This document shows, in pieces, positions 34,739-43,421 of a stretch of 64,000 nt of DNA. Positions within the stretch are counted from its first letter, which is position 1. Every line of letters starts with the position of its first letter. Below the pieces are notes generated by a model. The model had not been told where the DNA came from. It was given only the letters and a program-made list of their open reading frames with translations, and did not search any database. Source of the DNA: Fibrobacterota bacterium (GTDB lineage Bacteria > Fibrobacterota > Fibrobacteria > UBA5070); assembly GCA_016715065.1 (NCBI GenBank), contig JADKBN010000003.1:124001-188000 (forward strand). The letters are read 5' to 3'. The position numbers were made by a program, and so were the translations under genes.

Positions 34739-36298
34739 ATGGCCATTCGCTCCAAGTCGTTCAATACCACGGGTCCGTGCCGTCCGGAGATGCACTACAT
34801 GCTTCCTCCCGAGGCGCGTCTTCGTAGCGTCGACCTCCAGCGCATGATCGACGAGGAATTGTACTGGGTTCTGCATGCTCCACGCCAGACGGGCAAGACC
34901 AGTTTCCTGATGTCCTGGGTACAAACCCTGAATGCCTCCGAACAGGTGGTAGCCTGCTATGTGAGCGTGGAGCGTTGCCAGGGGATCGAGGATGTGGAAC
35001 GCGCCATGGAATGGATCGTTGATGCCATTTTGGAAAGCGCCGTGACCAGCGGAGTGCTTTGTCCTGCGCGCCCTGCCAGTGTTGGGGCAGGAAGTCTTCT
35101 TTCAGCCACATTGACTTCCTGGGCAGGCCTCTGCGCCCCCAAACCATTGGTGGTCTTGTTCGACGAGGTGGACACCCTGGTGGGCGCGGCGTTGATCAGC
35201 TTCCTGCGCCAGTTGCGGGGCGGCTTCGCCAGCCGCGGCGTGGGTCGCTTTCCCACGAGCGTGGCGTTGGTGGGAATGCGCGACTTGAAGGACTACCTCG
35301 TCCAAACCAAGGACGGCGTGGCGGTGAATCCGGGTTCGCCGTTCAATATCAAGAAGGATTCCTACACGTTGCGCAACTTCAGCGAGCTCGAGATCCGCTC
35401 GCTGCTGGGACAGCACACGGAGGCGACGGGCCAAGTGTTCACCGAGGAGGCCTTGGCGGAGGTTTGCCGCCTCACGTGTGGGCAACCGTGGCTGGTGAAC
35501 ACCCTTGCCGACCTTAGCGTCACCCGGCTGGTTACCGATGGCTCCCCGGTCACGGCGGATCATATCGAGGCGGCCAAGGAAGAACTGATCAAAAGTCGCG
35601 CGGTTCACATCGACAGTTTGGCTGAGCGGTTGCGCGACCCCAAGGTCAAGCGGGTGGTCCAGCCCATTTTGGCAGGGGCGTCGGATCCGACCCTCGCCGA
35701 AGGTGACGAATTTCGTCTGTGCATGGATCTGGGACTCGTGACCCTGGAAGAGGGCGTGCCGAGCATCGCCAATCCCATCTACCGGGAAGTCCTGATCCGT
35801 ACGCTCAACTATGGGCAACAGTTGGCGATCCCCGCCCCCGAGTTTCGCTGGAAAAAAGCCGATGGCGATCTCGACATGGAAACCCTCTTCGACGAATTCC
35901 AAATCTTCTGGCGTCGCAACGGCGATTTATGGGAACAGAAAGCCGACTACACGGAAGTGTTCCCGCACCTGCTGCTGATGGCCTTCTTCCAGCGCGTGCT
36001 CAACGGTGGTGCGCGGCTCACGCGCGAAGCTGCGGTGGGACGGGAGCGCATGGACATGCTGATCGAATGGCAGGGATTCAAGCACATCATCGAGATCAAA
36101 CTTGTGCATCCGCGTGATGGTCGCGAATCTACGCTACAGCAGGGTCTGAAGCAGATCGCGCGTTACGCCGACAAGGTGGGGCGCGACGCGACCCGCACCT
36201 TGGTGATCTTCGATCGCACCACCGCGGGACGAGCGATGCCCTGGGAAGAGCGCCTGCGCCGAGAGGAATACGGCAACGTCGTGGTGCGTTGGTTGTAA
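34739..36298 (+). CDS. AAA-like ATPase with C-terminal PD-(D/E)XK nuclease-like domain
   Basis: The product is 519 aa. N-terminal AAA-like P-loop: 'YWVLHAPRQTGKTSFLMSW' (Walker A), 'KPLVVLFDEVDTLVG' (Walker B), and an arginine-rich 'VGMRDLKDYLV' sensor region. The opening 'FNTTGPCRPEMHYMLPPEARL' is characteristic of this ATPase family. The C-terminus has 'RERMDMLIEWQGFKHIIEIKLVHPRDGREST' followed by 'ARYADKVGRDATRTLVIFDR', the (D/E)XK-type nuclease signature as in DUF1703/PF08011 relatives. These are often mobile, multi-copy genes of unknown role. The start at 34739 is preceded by TTG 34736 and has no strong ribosome-binding site. Confidence 0.8.
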   Translation: MAIRSKSFNTTGPCRPEMHYMLPPEARLRSVDLQRMIDEELYWVLHAPRQTGKTSFLMSWVQTLNASEQVVACYVSVERCQGIEDVERAMEWIVDAILESAVTSGVLCPARPASVGAGSLLSATLTSWAGLCAPKPLVVLFDEVDTLVGAALISFLRQLRGGFASRGVGRFPTSVALVGMRDLKDYLVQTKDGVAVNPGSPFNIKKDSYTLRNFSELEIRSLLGQHTEATGQVFTEEALAEVCRLTCGQPWLVNTLADLSVTRLVTDGSPVTADHIEAAKEELIKSRAVHIDSLAERLRDPKVKRVVQPILAGASDPTLAEGDEFRLCMDLGLVTLEEGVPSIANPIYREVLIRTLNYGQQLAIPAPEFRWKKADGDLDMETLFDEFQIFWRRNGDLWEQKADYTEVFPHLLLMAFFQRVLNGGARLTREAAVGRERMDMLIEWQGFKHIIEIKLVHPRDGRESTLQQGLKQIARYADKVGRDATRTLVIFDRTTAGRAMPWEERLRREEYGNVVVRWL

Positions 36299-36321
36299 CG
36301 GAATTTCCCAAAAGGCCATCC

Positions 36322-36762
36322 ATGCATTTTCGTCCCACGTCGCTTTCGGATGTCGACCGGACCTTCACTGTCCGCGCATCCACCAGACAAAATCCGTTAA
36401 CCATCGAGCAACTCGCGGAATGGGGAATCACGCCGGAATCCGTCATGCAGGATTATGCATCCGGGGCATGGGTCGGATGGGTGTGCGAGGTGGAGGATCA
36501 AATCGTCGGATTCTGCACGGGGTGCGTGGCCACGGGCGAGATCGTGGTCGTGGCTGTACTTCCGGCGTTCGAAGGCCAGGGGATCGGCATCCGCCTGCTC
36601 ACCGAGGTGATCCAGCAGATGCGAGAGAGCGGAGTCCGATCGTTTTGGCTCTCCGCCTCCCCTGATCCGTTGATCCGTGCCCATGGCTTCTACCGCGCCA
36701 ACGGCTGGATCCCGAAAGGCGAAACCCTGGAAAACGGCGACGAGATCCTCGTGCGGGAGTGA
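36322..36762 (+). CDS. GNAT-family N-acetyltransferase
   Basis: The product is 146 aa. Acetyl-CoA binding motif A is visible as 'VVVAVLPAFEGQGIGIRLLTEVIQQM' (Q/RxxGxG/A) and motif B as 'FWLSASPDPLIRAHGFYRANGWIPKGE'. The start ATG 36322 is 24 bases after the upstream ATPase stop, so the two may be co-transcribed. Substrate unknown; the fold assignment is secure. Confidence 0.85.
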   Translation: MHFRPTSLSDVDRTFTVRASTRQNPLTIEQLAEWGITPESVMQDYASGAWVGWVCEVEDQIVGFCTGCVATGEIVVVAVLPAFEGQGIGIRLLTEVIQQMRESGVRSFWLSASPDPLIRAHGFYRANGWIPKGETLENGDEILVRE

Positions 36763-36768
36763 GTCTCG

Positions 36769-37677
36769 TTACAGCCAGAGTCCGAAGTATCTCGGCAGGT
36801 TCATGCCCAGGGAACTCATGTCTCCATCGAGTTCCAGGCGAGCACCTTCGATCCGGAAGACCTGCGCAGAAGACTCGCAGTATTGTTCGCTCCAGGTTTT
36901 CCCGGCGTCTTCGCTGCGCGATGATTCCAAGGTCGTGATCTTGAGGGTGTTCCCTACCGTTTCCCAAGTGCCGTTTTCCTTCAGTCGGATCGTGCCAAAT
37001 CCTTCGAAGTCCGCCTCCGCTTCATAGGTTCCGTCCGCATTGAAGGTGAATAGCCGGTTTTCTTTCAAGGAGGTCCCGAAAAAGGTTGTTTCCTGCCATG
37101 TTCCGACCAGGGGTTTGACAGGATGTGGCGTGATCCCTTCGCGCTGATACTGGATCGGACTTTGGGTGATTCCCTTGACCGAATTGAATACGATGTAATC
37201 GTTGTCCACGACGGTGTAACCCCAGGAAACATCTGGAGTCATGAGATCATCCTTCCAGGTTACTCCGTCCTTGCTGCGCTCGGTTGAGCTGGGATCGACA
37301 TAGAGCCAGCCGCTCGAAGATCCCACCTTCCAGGTGCACCGGGTTTTGACGAAGTTGGAAGCGGTCCCTCCATCCACGCCAGTGGAAGATCCTGGCGTGT
37401 CATCGAACGCGCACGTGCCATCCGCAGAGAGGCGGATGGAGGATTTCGGCCGTCCACCAACGCCATTGTGGGCGGTGCTGATCCAGTTGCCGATCAATCT
37501 CGAATCCAGTCCAAGCTCGGAAGGCGTTTTTTCGGGAGTCTTCCCGGTGGTTTCCGTGGTGTCTTCCGGCGCATCGAGCCCAGAAAGGTCGCAGCCGCTG
37601 GTGAACAGCATGGGAACGATCGTGAGCGCAACAAGGACGGGAGCCACGATGGCTTTGGTGAGGGAAATGCGATTCAT
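36769..37677 (-). CDS. Lipoprotein with lipocalin-like repeats, unknown
   Basis: The product is 302 aa from ATG 37677, the start that gives a clean lipoprotein signal 'VLVALTIVPMLFTSGC'. Two similar beta-rich halves each contain a 'xGxWxxxxxxG.....SxxLxADGTC/Y' pattern: 'LIGNWISTAHNGVGGRPKSSIRLSADGTC' and 'LVGTWQETTFFGTSLKENRLFTFNADGTY', the look of lipocalin-like (Lipocalin_5/DUF4923-like) domains. Likely a periplasmic or outer-membrane lipoprotein. Its tail nearly meets that of the GNAT gene (convergent, 6-base gap). Confidence 0.7.
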   Translation of the reverse strand: MNRISLTKAIVAPVLVALTIVPMLFTSGCDLSGLDAPEDTTETTGKTPEKTPSELGLDSRLIGNWISTAHNGVGGRPKSSIRLSADGTCAFDDTPGSSTGVDGGTASNFVKTRCTWKVGSSSGWLYVDPSSTERSKDGVTWKDDLMTPDVSWGYTVVDNDYIVFNSVKGITQSPIQYQREGITPHPVKPLVGTWQETTFFGTSLKENRLFTFNADGTYEAEADFEGFGTIRLKENGTWETVGNTLKITTLESSRSEDAGKTWSEQYCESSAQVFRIEGARLELDGDMSSLGMNLPRYFGLWL

Positions 37678-37744
37678 CGGAGATGGCTTTCGGGAAGAAG
37701 GGGAGGAGCGCAACGCCGAAAAGTAACCTCTAACGGAATGAGGT

Positions 37745-38896
37745 TCAATCGCTTCGGGTCCGCTTCACCGAATCAACGGACTCTATAGCACACCTCCCGA
37801 ACCCGGGTTGGTCTGCGCCGGCCCAGGGCTCCAGTCGGTCGAACGCCCGACGCATCGATGTCAGCAACGCCGCGATGGATCCCGGGGGGGGAGGTTCGGG
37901 AAGCTGGCTGGACTGGCCGATGGATTCGATCGCATGGATCAGGGTTTCGGCGCGCGCCACCAGTTCTTCGTAGGAGAATTTTCCCGCTCGGATCTCCAGC
38001 AGTTCCTCGCGGTCGTGGGTTCTGTCGACAAGAACGCCTTGGCCGGAGAGGATCTCGCGGGCCATGTGCAGCAGTCGAAACGTGTGCATCATGTTCTTGG
38101 CGTCGTAATTCTTGCCGTGTTCCATCGTGGATTGGAAACGGTCGTCGTTGCGCAGCTTGACCCACTCCCAATATTCGGCGTGGTCCCGACAATGCTTGGC
38201 GTAGGCGTCCTTGTTCCAAAACAGGTGGGTGCGTACCGGGAAATCCTTGGGCACGGAACTCAAACACGGCTCGGTGGAATGTTCCTCGTCGCGGACCAGA
38301 CCCTTGAAGCCAAGGGCCTTGGAAGGATCCACGAACAGCGCGTACAGATTGGGAATGTGGTCGATGGCGCAAAGCCCGCAGGATGTTGTGTCCATGCCGG
38401 TTTCAGCGAGCCAGGTCCTTGCCGGCAGCGAGCCGGTGCCGTGCGTGACATGGCAGAAATCCAAGACCCCTCGGCGGATCTCCGGTTGGGGATTGACGAT
38501 CTTCTTGTTCAAGCCTCGTGCCCGTTTGACCTGCCCCATCGCGTATCCTGCGAAGGTGTCCTTGCAAAGGTTAGACAGAAAATGACGTGAATCCAGTCTT
38601 GCCATCAGGGGGTGTCGGACGCGGACGGTGGTCTGGGGGGGGTGCAGAAGCTCGAGGGCGGAAGGGTTGGCCTTGGCGAGAAGCTCGATGAACTTTCCCA
38701 GCTCCCAGTAGACCTCGTCGTTTTTCGGGCTGGATACCTGCTCCAGGAGATCGCCGCCCAACCGCTCGTCCAGCGGCTGCACGAACACGCCTTTGATGTC
38801 GGTGTCGGACGTGGCCGTATGCAGTCCGTAGGCGCGACTTCCGCTGATCGCTTCGAAGACGATCCAGCCCTTGGCCCGCAGTTCTTCCAGGGTCAT
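37745..38896 (-). CDS. Nucleotidyltransferase, RlaP-like (PF10127), second of pair
   Basis: The product is 383 aa. The polymerase-beta-type active site is 'EAISGSRAYGLHTATSDTDIKGVFVQPL' (GSRAxG...DxDxxG). Other family marks: 'PSALELLHPPQTTV', 'FAGYAMGQVKRARG' and 'DAKNMMHTFRLLHMAREI'. The start ATG 38896 overlaps the upstream homologue's stop (ATGA). PF10127 proteins include the RNA-ligase-associated RlaP, which transfers nucleotides in RNA repair. Here the enlarged mid-section with Cys residues ('TTSCGLCAIDHIPN') is notable. Confidence 0.8.
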   Translation of the reverse strand: MTLEELRAKGWIVFEAISGSRAYGLHTATSDTDIKGVFVQPLDERLGGDLLEQVSSPKNDEVYWELGKFIELLAKANPSALELLHPPQTTVRVRHPLMARLDSRHFLSNLCKDTFAGYAMGQVKRARGLNKKIVNPQPEIRRGVLDFCHVTHGTGSLPARTWLAETGMDTTSCGLCAIDHIPNLYALFVDPSKALGFKGLVRDEEHSTEPCLSSVPKDFPVRTHLFWNKDAYAKHCRDHAEYWEWVKLRNDDRFQSTMEHGKNYDAKNMMHTFRLLHMAREILSGQGVLVDRTHDREELLEIRAGKFSYEELVARAETLIHAIESIGQSSQLPEPPPPGSIAALLTSMRRAFDRLEPWAGADQPGFGRCAIESVDSVKRTRSD

Positions 38897-39642
38897 GCCC
38901 ATCGCGCCAGCGCCTCCAGGAAAAAGGTTTCCAGAATCTGTCTTCGCTCGGAGGCCTCTTCGGTCATGGCTTCGTAGGCCTTCAGCGAGGTCTCGTCCTG
39001 CTCGGCGATGAACTCCAAGAGGATTGCTTCCGGAAGATGCAGCTCCCCTTCGACGGCGTGCCGTTTCGCTTCTTCCAGCCGGCGGATCGCCGCCAGGAGA
39101 GCGGATCGCTCGGCGGCCTTCAAAGGCACGAGTAGTTCCTCGAAGGTCATCGGAGGGACTGTCCCCTTCTCCAGAATCCAGCTGGCGGCAAGCAGAGGTC
39201 GCAGGATGTAGAAGAGCTTCTTGATCTTGATCCGCTGGTCCGGCCCGAACGCTTTCGCCGCCGATCGCGCGATTCCCAGATAGTTGCGGATCCCTTCGCG
39301 AGGGGAGAAACTGCCCGAGGCGAGCGGGAACAAGGCCTCACGGAATCCGTCGGCCTGTTCGTAGACAATGGGGGATTGGAGCCACTCCAGTAGCGATGCG
39401 TTGCTTTTCTCGCACAGGCGTAAAGCCTTCCCGATGTCCCATCCGGAAAAATCCAGGTCGCCGGGCAGATCCACACGAATTTCCTCGGCAGGTTGCCACG
39501 GCGAGGTGTAGCGTTCGCGCGGATGCACGTAGAGGAATCGTCCGTCGTAGTCGCTGTCCGGGCTGGCGAAGCCCCAGGCGCGAGATCCCGACTCGCAGGC
39601 CCATAGGATGCGGACACCCTGGGATCGGGCGAGTTCCAACAA
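38893..39642 (-). CDS. Nucleotidyltransferase, RlaP-like (PF10127), first of pair
   Basis: About 249 aa. The active site is 'WACESGSRAWGFASPDSDYDGRFLYV' and later 'NASLLEWLQSPIVY', 'IKKLFYILRPLLAASWI'. The listed start is a TTG; the frame stays open further upstream ('ATLPETIRNAL'), so the true start may lie closer to 39680. It overlaps the downstream homologue, and the pair are paralogues in one operon. No RNA ligase (rtcB) or other known partner adjoins them, so their substrate is open. Confidence 0.78.
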   Translation of the reverse strand: MLELARSQGVRILWACESGSRAWGFASPDSDYDGRFLYVHPRERYTSPWQPAEEIRVDLPGDLDFSGWDIGKALRLCEKSNASLLEWLQSPIVYEQADGFREALFPLASGSFSPREGIRNYLGIARSAAKAFGPDQRIKIKKLFYILRPLLAASWILEKGTVPPMTFEELLVPLKAAERSALLAAIRRLEEAKRHAVEGELHLPEAILLEFIAEQDETSLKAYEAMTEEASERRQILETFFLEALARWA

Positions 39643-39679
39643 TGCGTTTCGAATGGTTTCGGGGAGAGTCGCCGCTGCC

Positions 39680-40192
39680 TCACCGCCCCGGCGGGTGCCT
39701 GGTGAGCTTGCGTTGCAAGGTGCGGCGGTCGATTCCCAACAATCGCGCGGTGCGACTGACGTTGCCGCCCGTCTGCAGCAGGATGCGCTGGATGTGTTCC
39801 CATTCCACCATTTCCAAGCTGGGAACGCTCGCTTCCAGTGCCAGCTCGGTTCCTTGCAAGGCGGCTTCCACCTGGTCGATCGAAACCGGTTTGGTGAGAA
39901 GGTCCGAAGCTCCCCGCCGCGCCGCCTCCAGGGCCGCTCCGATACTCGCCCAGCCCGCCACCACCACCAGACGGCAGGCGGGGTACGATCTGCGCATCTG
40001 CGAGAGCAGATCCAGGCAGGTGATGGCGTCTTCGCGCATGTTCACCAGCGCGTGCGTGGGGGCTGGAGGGACAATGGTTTCCCAGCTGGCGGGAGTGGGT
40101 GGCGTTTCCCAACCCCGGCGGGACAACGACAGGGCGAGCTTCGCGTTGGAGCGGAAGTCGTCGCCCAGCAAAAGGATGGTCCCGGCCGGCAT
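39680..40192 (-). CDS. RegA/PrrA-like response regulator with altered receiver
   Basis: The product is 170 aa. The start ATG 40192 gives 'MPAGTILLLGDDFRSNAKLALSL', a receiver beginning with the acidic pair as 'GDD'. At the expected phospho-acceptor position the sequence reads 'HALVNMREDAI', with Asn where RegA has Asp; the late Lys is present in 'RRGASDLLTKPV'. The C-terminal Fis-type HTH is strong: 'RILLQTGGNVSRTARLLGIDRRTLQRKL', ending in the RHPPGR tail typical of RegA/ActR. So it resembles a redox regulator whose phosphorylation site may be lost. It is divergent from hemerythrin, which it might control. Confidence 0.75.
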   Translation of the reverse strand: MPAGTILLLGDDFRSNAKLALSLSRRGWETPPTPASWETIVPPAPTHALVNMREDAITCLDLLSQMRRSYPACRLVVVAGWASIGAALEAARRGASDLLTKPVSIDQVEAALQGTELALEASVPSLEMVEWEHIQRILLQTGGNVSRTARLLGIDRRTLQRKLTRHPPGR

Positions 40193-40300
40193 GGCGGGAA
40201 AATTAGGAGATGTGTCGACCCGGTGGGCAATACTCGGGTCTAAATGGGAAAATGGACATCGATCCATCTGCCACCTGGCCCAGGAACAAGGAAAATACCG

Positions 40301-40723
40301 ATGACCGCCTACGAACCGACCATCACGTGGAACCCGGATTGGGAACTGGGGATCGAAGAGATCGACGACCAACACCGAAGATTGGTTCGGATGATCGCCG
40401 CTTTGCAGGTCCAGGTCCGCAAACAGGCAACCGCCCTCACTGTGGACTCTCGACTGATCCACGAGTTGCTGGAGTACGCCCTGACCCACTTCAAGGACGA
40501 GGAAGGCATTTTCCGGGGCAAAGGGTGGGAGGGGGAGGCCGCGCACATGCTGGAACACCAGAACTTCATGGTGAAGGCCCGCGGCGAAATGATCCGGTTC
40601 CAAACCGGTTCTCCCGACACCCGCGAGGCCTTGCTGGGCTGGTTGGTGGGTTGGCTCAAGAACCACATCGCCTTCGCCGATCGCGAACACGGCGCCTACC
40701 TGCACGGCAAGGGGCTGGTCTGA
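40301..40723 (+). CDS. Bacteriohemerythrin
   Basis: The product is 140 aa from ATG 40301. Iron ligands of hemerythrin are visible: His in 'IDDQHRRLV', His/Glu in 'YALTHFKDEEGIF', His in 'AHMLEHQNFM', and the final 'WLKNHIAFADREHGAYL'. It binds O2 at a di-iron site and may store, deliver or sense oxygen. It is divergent from the RegA-like regulator and ends just before a strong bidirectional terminator. Confidence 0.9.
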   Translation: MTAYEPTITWNPDWELGIEEIDDQHRRLVRMIAALQVQVRKQATALTVDSRLIHELLEYALTHFKDEEGIFRGKGWEGEAAHMLEHQNFMVKARGEMIRFQTGSPDTREALLGWLVGWLKNHIAFADREHGAYLHGKGLV

Positions 40724-40770
40724 GCTTGGCGTAGAATTGAAAATGCGGTTTTAAATATTACGCCGAAATC

Positions 40771-40808
40771 AAAAACGCCTGCTCCGGAGAACGGTAGCAG
40801 GCGTTTTT
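40771..40808. terminator. Bidirectional rho-independent terminator
   Basis: AAAAACGCCTGCT and AGCAGGCGTTTTT form a 13-bp perfect stem with a 12-base loop and T runs on both strands. It separates the hemerythrin gene from the convergent lipoprotein gene. Confidence 0.9.
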
Positions 40809-40828
40809 GTGTCAACGAAAAAGCGACC

Positions 40829-41299
40829 TCAGCGACCCTTGCGGGAATCGCCTTTCTTGGGGTCGGCCTTGGCCTCGGCAGGTTTGGCTCCCGCCTTGGA
40901 TTCGGTGGTGGCCATCGAAAGACCCGCCGCCTGGAACGCGGCGGCATTGGCCGGGTTCTTGGGGGCTTCTTCCAAAATCCAGCGGTATTCCTTCCATCCC
41001 AGCAGGTTGGCTTTGCGTGCCGCGATTTCGCGGGCGGCGTCTTGCTGGGCCTGGATGGCGGCGATGCGGTCCGGGTGGGAGCGCATCGAATCCTGGAATA
41101 CGCTATCGAGGATGCGCACGAGCGAATCCGTCTGGCGCCAGCGAGCCGCGCGCTCGGGCTGCAGCAAGCCGTCCGCCGGGGGGGTGAATTCCTTGGGCTG
41201 GGGCGGTGGCGGCGGAGGAGCGGGCTTGGCAGCGGGCTCCTCGTTGCAGCTCCACAACCCGGCCAGAACCAGTGCGATGGCGAGACTCTTGGTCTTCAT
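40829..41299 (-). CDS. Small proline-rich lipoprotein, unknown
   Basis: The product is 156 aa with a lipoprotein signal 'LAIALVLAGLWSC', then a Pro-rich stretch 'KPAPPPPPPQPKEF' that could span or reach from the membrane. The rest is charged and helical ('ERAARWRQTDSLVRILDSVFQ', 'IQAQQDAAREIAARK') with a Lys/Ala-rich tail. No family recognised. Convergent with the hemerythrin gene across the terminator. Confidence 0.7.
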   Translation of the reverse strand: MKTKSLAIALVLAGLWSCNEEPAAKPAPPPPPPQPKEFTPPADGLLQPERAARWRQTDSLVRILDSVFQDSMRSHPDRIAAIQAQQDAAREIAARKANLLGWKEYRWILEEAPKNPANAAAFQAAGLSMATTESKAGAKPAEAKADPKKGDSRKGR

Positions 41300-41489
41300 G
41301 CGGACTCCTTGACGGCGAAAAGCGGCCGGAATGATTCAAGGGTAACCACTTCCAGGCGCACATGTCACCCCGAAAGCGCAAGAACGCACCCCGCCCGTCA
41401 AACAATTCAACCACCAAAAGGACCAAGCCTGGGGCGGGCGGGGGGAGGCTCCAGGGGTTTGCTTCCCAGGATGTGGCACCAGAAAAGCT

Positions 41490-41508
41490 CCCGCCCTGGT
41501 AGGGCGGG
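41490..41508. repeat. GC-rich stem-loop upstream of trpS
   Basis: CCCGCCC (41490-41496) pairs with GGGCGGG (41502-41508) across TGGTA, 40 bases before the trpS start. The region also has two copies of GCGGGCGGGGGG (near 41432 and 41503). It could be a terminator-like leader or attenuator; no T tract follows. Confidence 0.35.
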
Positions 41509-41547
41509 CGGGGGGTGGGTTGGCTCAAGAGTACTTTTCCACATCCC

Positions 41548-42516
41548 ATGAGAATCCTTTCCGGCATCAAGCCCTCCGGCGAAATCCATTTCGGCAACTA
41601 TCTGGGCATGCTCAAGCCCATGGTGGAGAGCCAAACCCGCGGCGAACTGCTTTGTTTCATCGCCAATCTCCACAGCCTGACGGGCCTGGTGGACGGCCCC
41701 CAGATGGCCGCCTGGACCCGCCAGATGGCCATCGACATCCTGGCCCTGGGCATGGACCCGGACAAGAGCGTGTTCTGGATGCAAAGCGATGTTCCGGAGG
41801 TGGCGGAGTTTTCCTGGTACTTGTCCAACTACACCCCGGTGGGGCTGCTGGAACGCTGCCACGCCTACAAGGATGCCATCGCGCACGGCAAAAGCCCCAA
41901 CGTGGGCCTGTTCACCTACCCGGTGCTGATGGCCGCCGACATCGTGGGATACGGGGTCAACAAAGTTCCCGTGGGCCGCGACCAGAAGCAGCACGTGGAA
42001 GTCGCTCGCGACCTGGTGGGCGCCTTCAACCACCGCCACGGAGACGTGCTGGTGATGCCCGTCCCGGAAATCGGAGAGGATGTGGCGACCGTGCAGGGTC
42101 TGGATGGACAGAAAATGTCAAAGTCCTACGGGAACACGCTGGGCATCTTCGCGGATCCGGCCGAAGTGAAAAAGAAGATCATGGCCATCGCCACCGACAG
42201 CACGCCGCTGGAAGATCCCAAGGATCCCGACGCCAACCCGGTGTTCGCCTGGTACAAGCACGTGGCCTCGCCGGAGGCGGTGATCGAGATGGACCGCAAG
42301 CTCCGCGCCGGAGGTTACGGGTGGGGGCACGCCAAAAAGGAATTGGTCCAAGCCTTTCTGGACCACTTCGCGCCCTACCGTGCGCGTCGCGCCGAGATCG
42401 CCGCGGATCAGGAAGGTCTGAAGAAGATCATGGCCCGTGGAGCGGAAAAAGCCCGTGCCATCCACCTGCCCATCCTCGAGTCCGTCCGCCGTTGCGTGGG
42501 CGTGAAATATTTGTGA
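41548..42516 (+). CDS. trpS: Tryptophanyl-tRNA synthetase
   Basis: The product is 322 aa, the bacterial TrpRS length. Class I signatures: HIGH-like 'IKPSGEIHFGNYLGML' and KMSKS as 'GLDGQKMSKSYGN'. Also 'QSDVPEVAEFSWYLSNYTPVG' and 'TYPVLMAADIVGYGVNKVPVGRDQKQHVE', which form the Trp pocket and dimer interface. It charges tRNA-Trp in the cytoplasm. The start ATG 41548 ('MRILSGIKPSG') matches the family N-terminus. A housekeeping gene standing alone between lipoprotein and methyltransferase genes. Confidence 0.97.
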   Translation: MRILSGIKPSGEIHFGNYLGMLKPMVESQTRGELLCFIANLHSLTGLVDGPQMAAWTRQMAIDILALGMDPDKSVFWMQSDVPEVAEFSWYLSNYTPVGLLERCHAYKDAIAHGKSPNVGLFTYPVLMAADIVGYGVNKVPVGRDQKQHVEVARDLVGAFNHRHGDVLVMPVPEIGEDVATVQGLDGQKMSKSYGNTLGIFADPAEVKKKIMAIATDSTPLEDPKDPDANPVFAWYKHVASPEAVIEMDRKLRAGGYGWGHAKKELVQAFLDHFAPYRARRAEIAADQEGLKKIMARGAEKARAIHLPILESVRRCVGVKYL

Positions 42517-42541
42517 CGAAGCCCCTTCGATGAAAATTCCG

Positions 42542-42649
42542 CCGTTCGTCCTGAGGAGCCCCGAAGGGGCGTCTCGAAGGGCAACGGCGGAATACGCTGA
42601 TTCTTCCCGTCCGCCCTTCGAGACGCCTTCGGCTCCTCAGGACGAACGG
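42542..42649. repeat. Long inverted repeat (REP-like)
   Basis: Left arm 42542-42581 starts CCGTTCGTCCTGAGGAGC and ends GTCTCGAAGGG; right arm 42614-42649 is its near-perfect reverse complement, the left arm having four extra bases. The 32-base loop holds no gene. It follows trpS. Similar TTCGTCCTGAGGAGC...GTCTCGAAGG units occur as dispersed repeats in many bacterial genomes. It could end trpS transcription. Confidence 0.8.
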
Positions 42650-42680
42650 AAATATCTCTGACCAACCAAGGATTCCTGTC

Positions 42681-43367
42681 ATGATGAGCTGGGACGATTA
42701 CTGGAAGCAATACAGCATCTCCAAGGCCGAACGCTGGATGATCGGCGAACGCCATCGCAAGCTCATGGGTTGGATCGACAGCTTGGGCGGCCTGGGCGGT
42801 GACAAAAAACGTGTCGTCGAGATCGGCTGCGGGTTCGGTTCCAACATCCGACGCCTCAAGGAAGAACGCACCGACATCGAATCCCACGCTCTGGACTTTT
42901 CGGAAATTTCCGTGGAGCGCATCCGCGGATCGGTGGACTGCGTGCATCGCGCCGACTGCCAGAACACGGGATTGCCGGAAGGCCACTTCGATTTCATCTA
43001 CTCCAGCGGCCTGATGGAGCACTTTCGCGACGAAGGACCATTCGCGCGCGAGATGTTCCGTATTCTGAAGCCCGGCGGTCTGATGGCCACCTTCGTGCCT
43101 GCCCGGTGGTCCATCTGGCAGCTCTACCAGCTCTTGCACTTTGGCAAGTGGATCCACGGCTATGAAAAGGCCTACTCCAAAGCGTTCTTGCACCGGGTGT
43201 TGGAGCGCGAAGGCTGGAAGGTGGAAGAAGATTTTGGACTCGATCCGTTCTCGTTCAACGGCTTTGCCATGAAGCTCCTGAACAAGTCCTTCGAGCCCGC
43301 CTGGAAAAAATCCCCGCTGTCGGCTGGATACACGGAGATCTGCGTGCTGACACGCAAACCGGTTTGA
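42681..43367 (+). CDS. Class I SAM-dependent methyltransferase
   Basis: The product is 228 aa. Motif I is 'VVEIGCGFGSNIRRL', motif II region 'SHALDFSEISVERI', motif IV 'FDFIYSSGLMEHF' and post-motif 'MFRILKPGGLMATFVP', all in standard order (Methyltransf_11/25). Substrate unknown. The start could be either of two adjacent ATGs (42681 or 42684). It follows the inverted repeat and is monocistronic. Confidence 0.85.
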   Translation: MMSWDDYWKQYSISKAERWMIGERHRKLMGWIDSLGGLGGDKKRVVEIGCGFGSNIRRLKEERTDIESHALDFSEISVERIRGSVDCVHRADCQNTGLPEGHFDFIYSSGLMEHFRDEGPFAREMFRILKPGGLMATFVPARWSIWQLYQLLHFGKWIHGYEKAYSKAFLHRVLEREGWKVEEDFGLDPFSFNGFAMKLLNKSFEPAWKKSPLSAGYTEICVLTRKPV

Positions 43368-43421
43368 CGACGGTTTCGAAACCAGCGCCGGAAGCCGTGG
43401 CTGCGGGATAGATTCCTCTCG

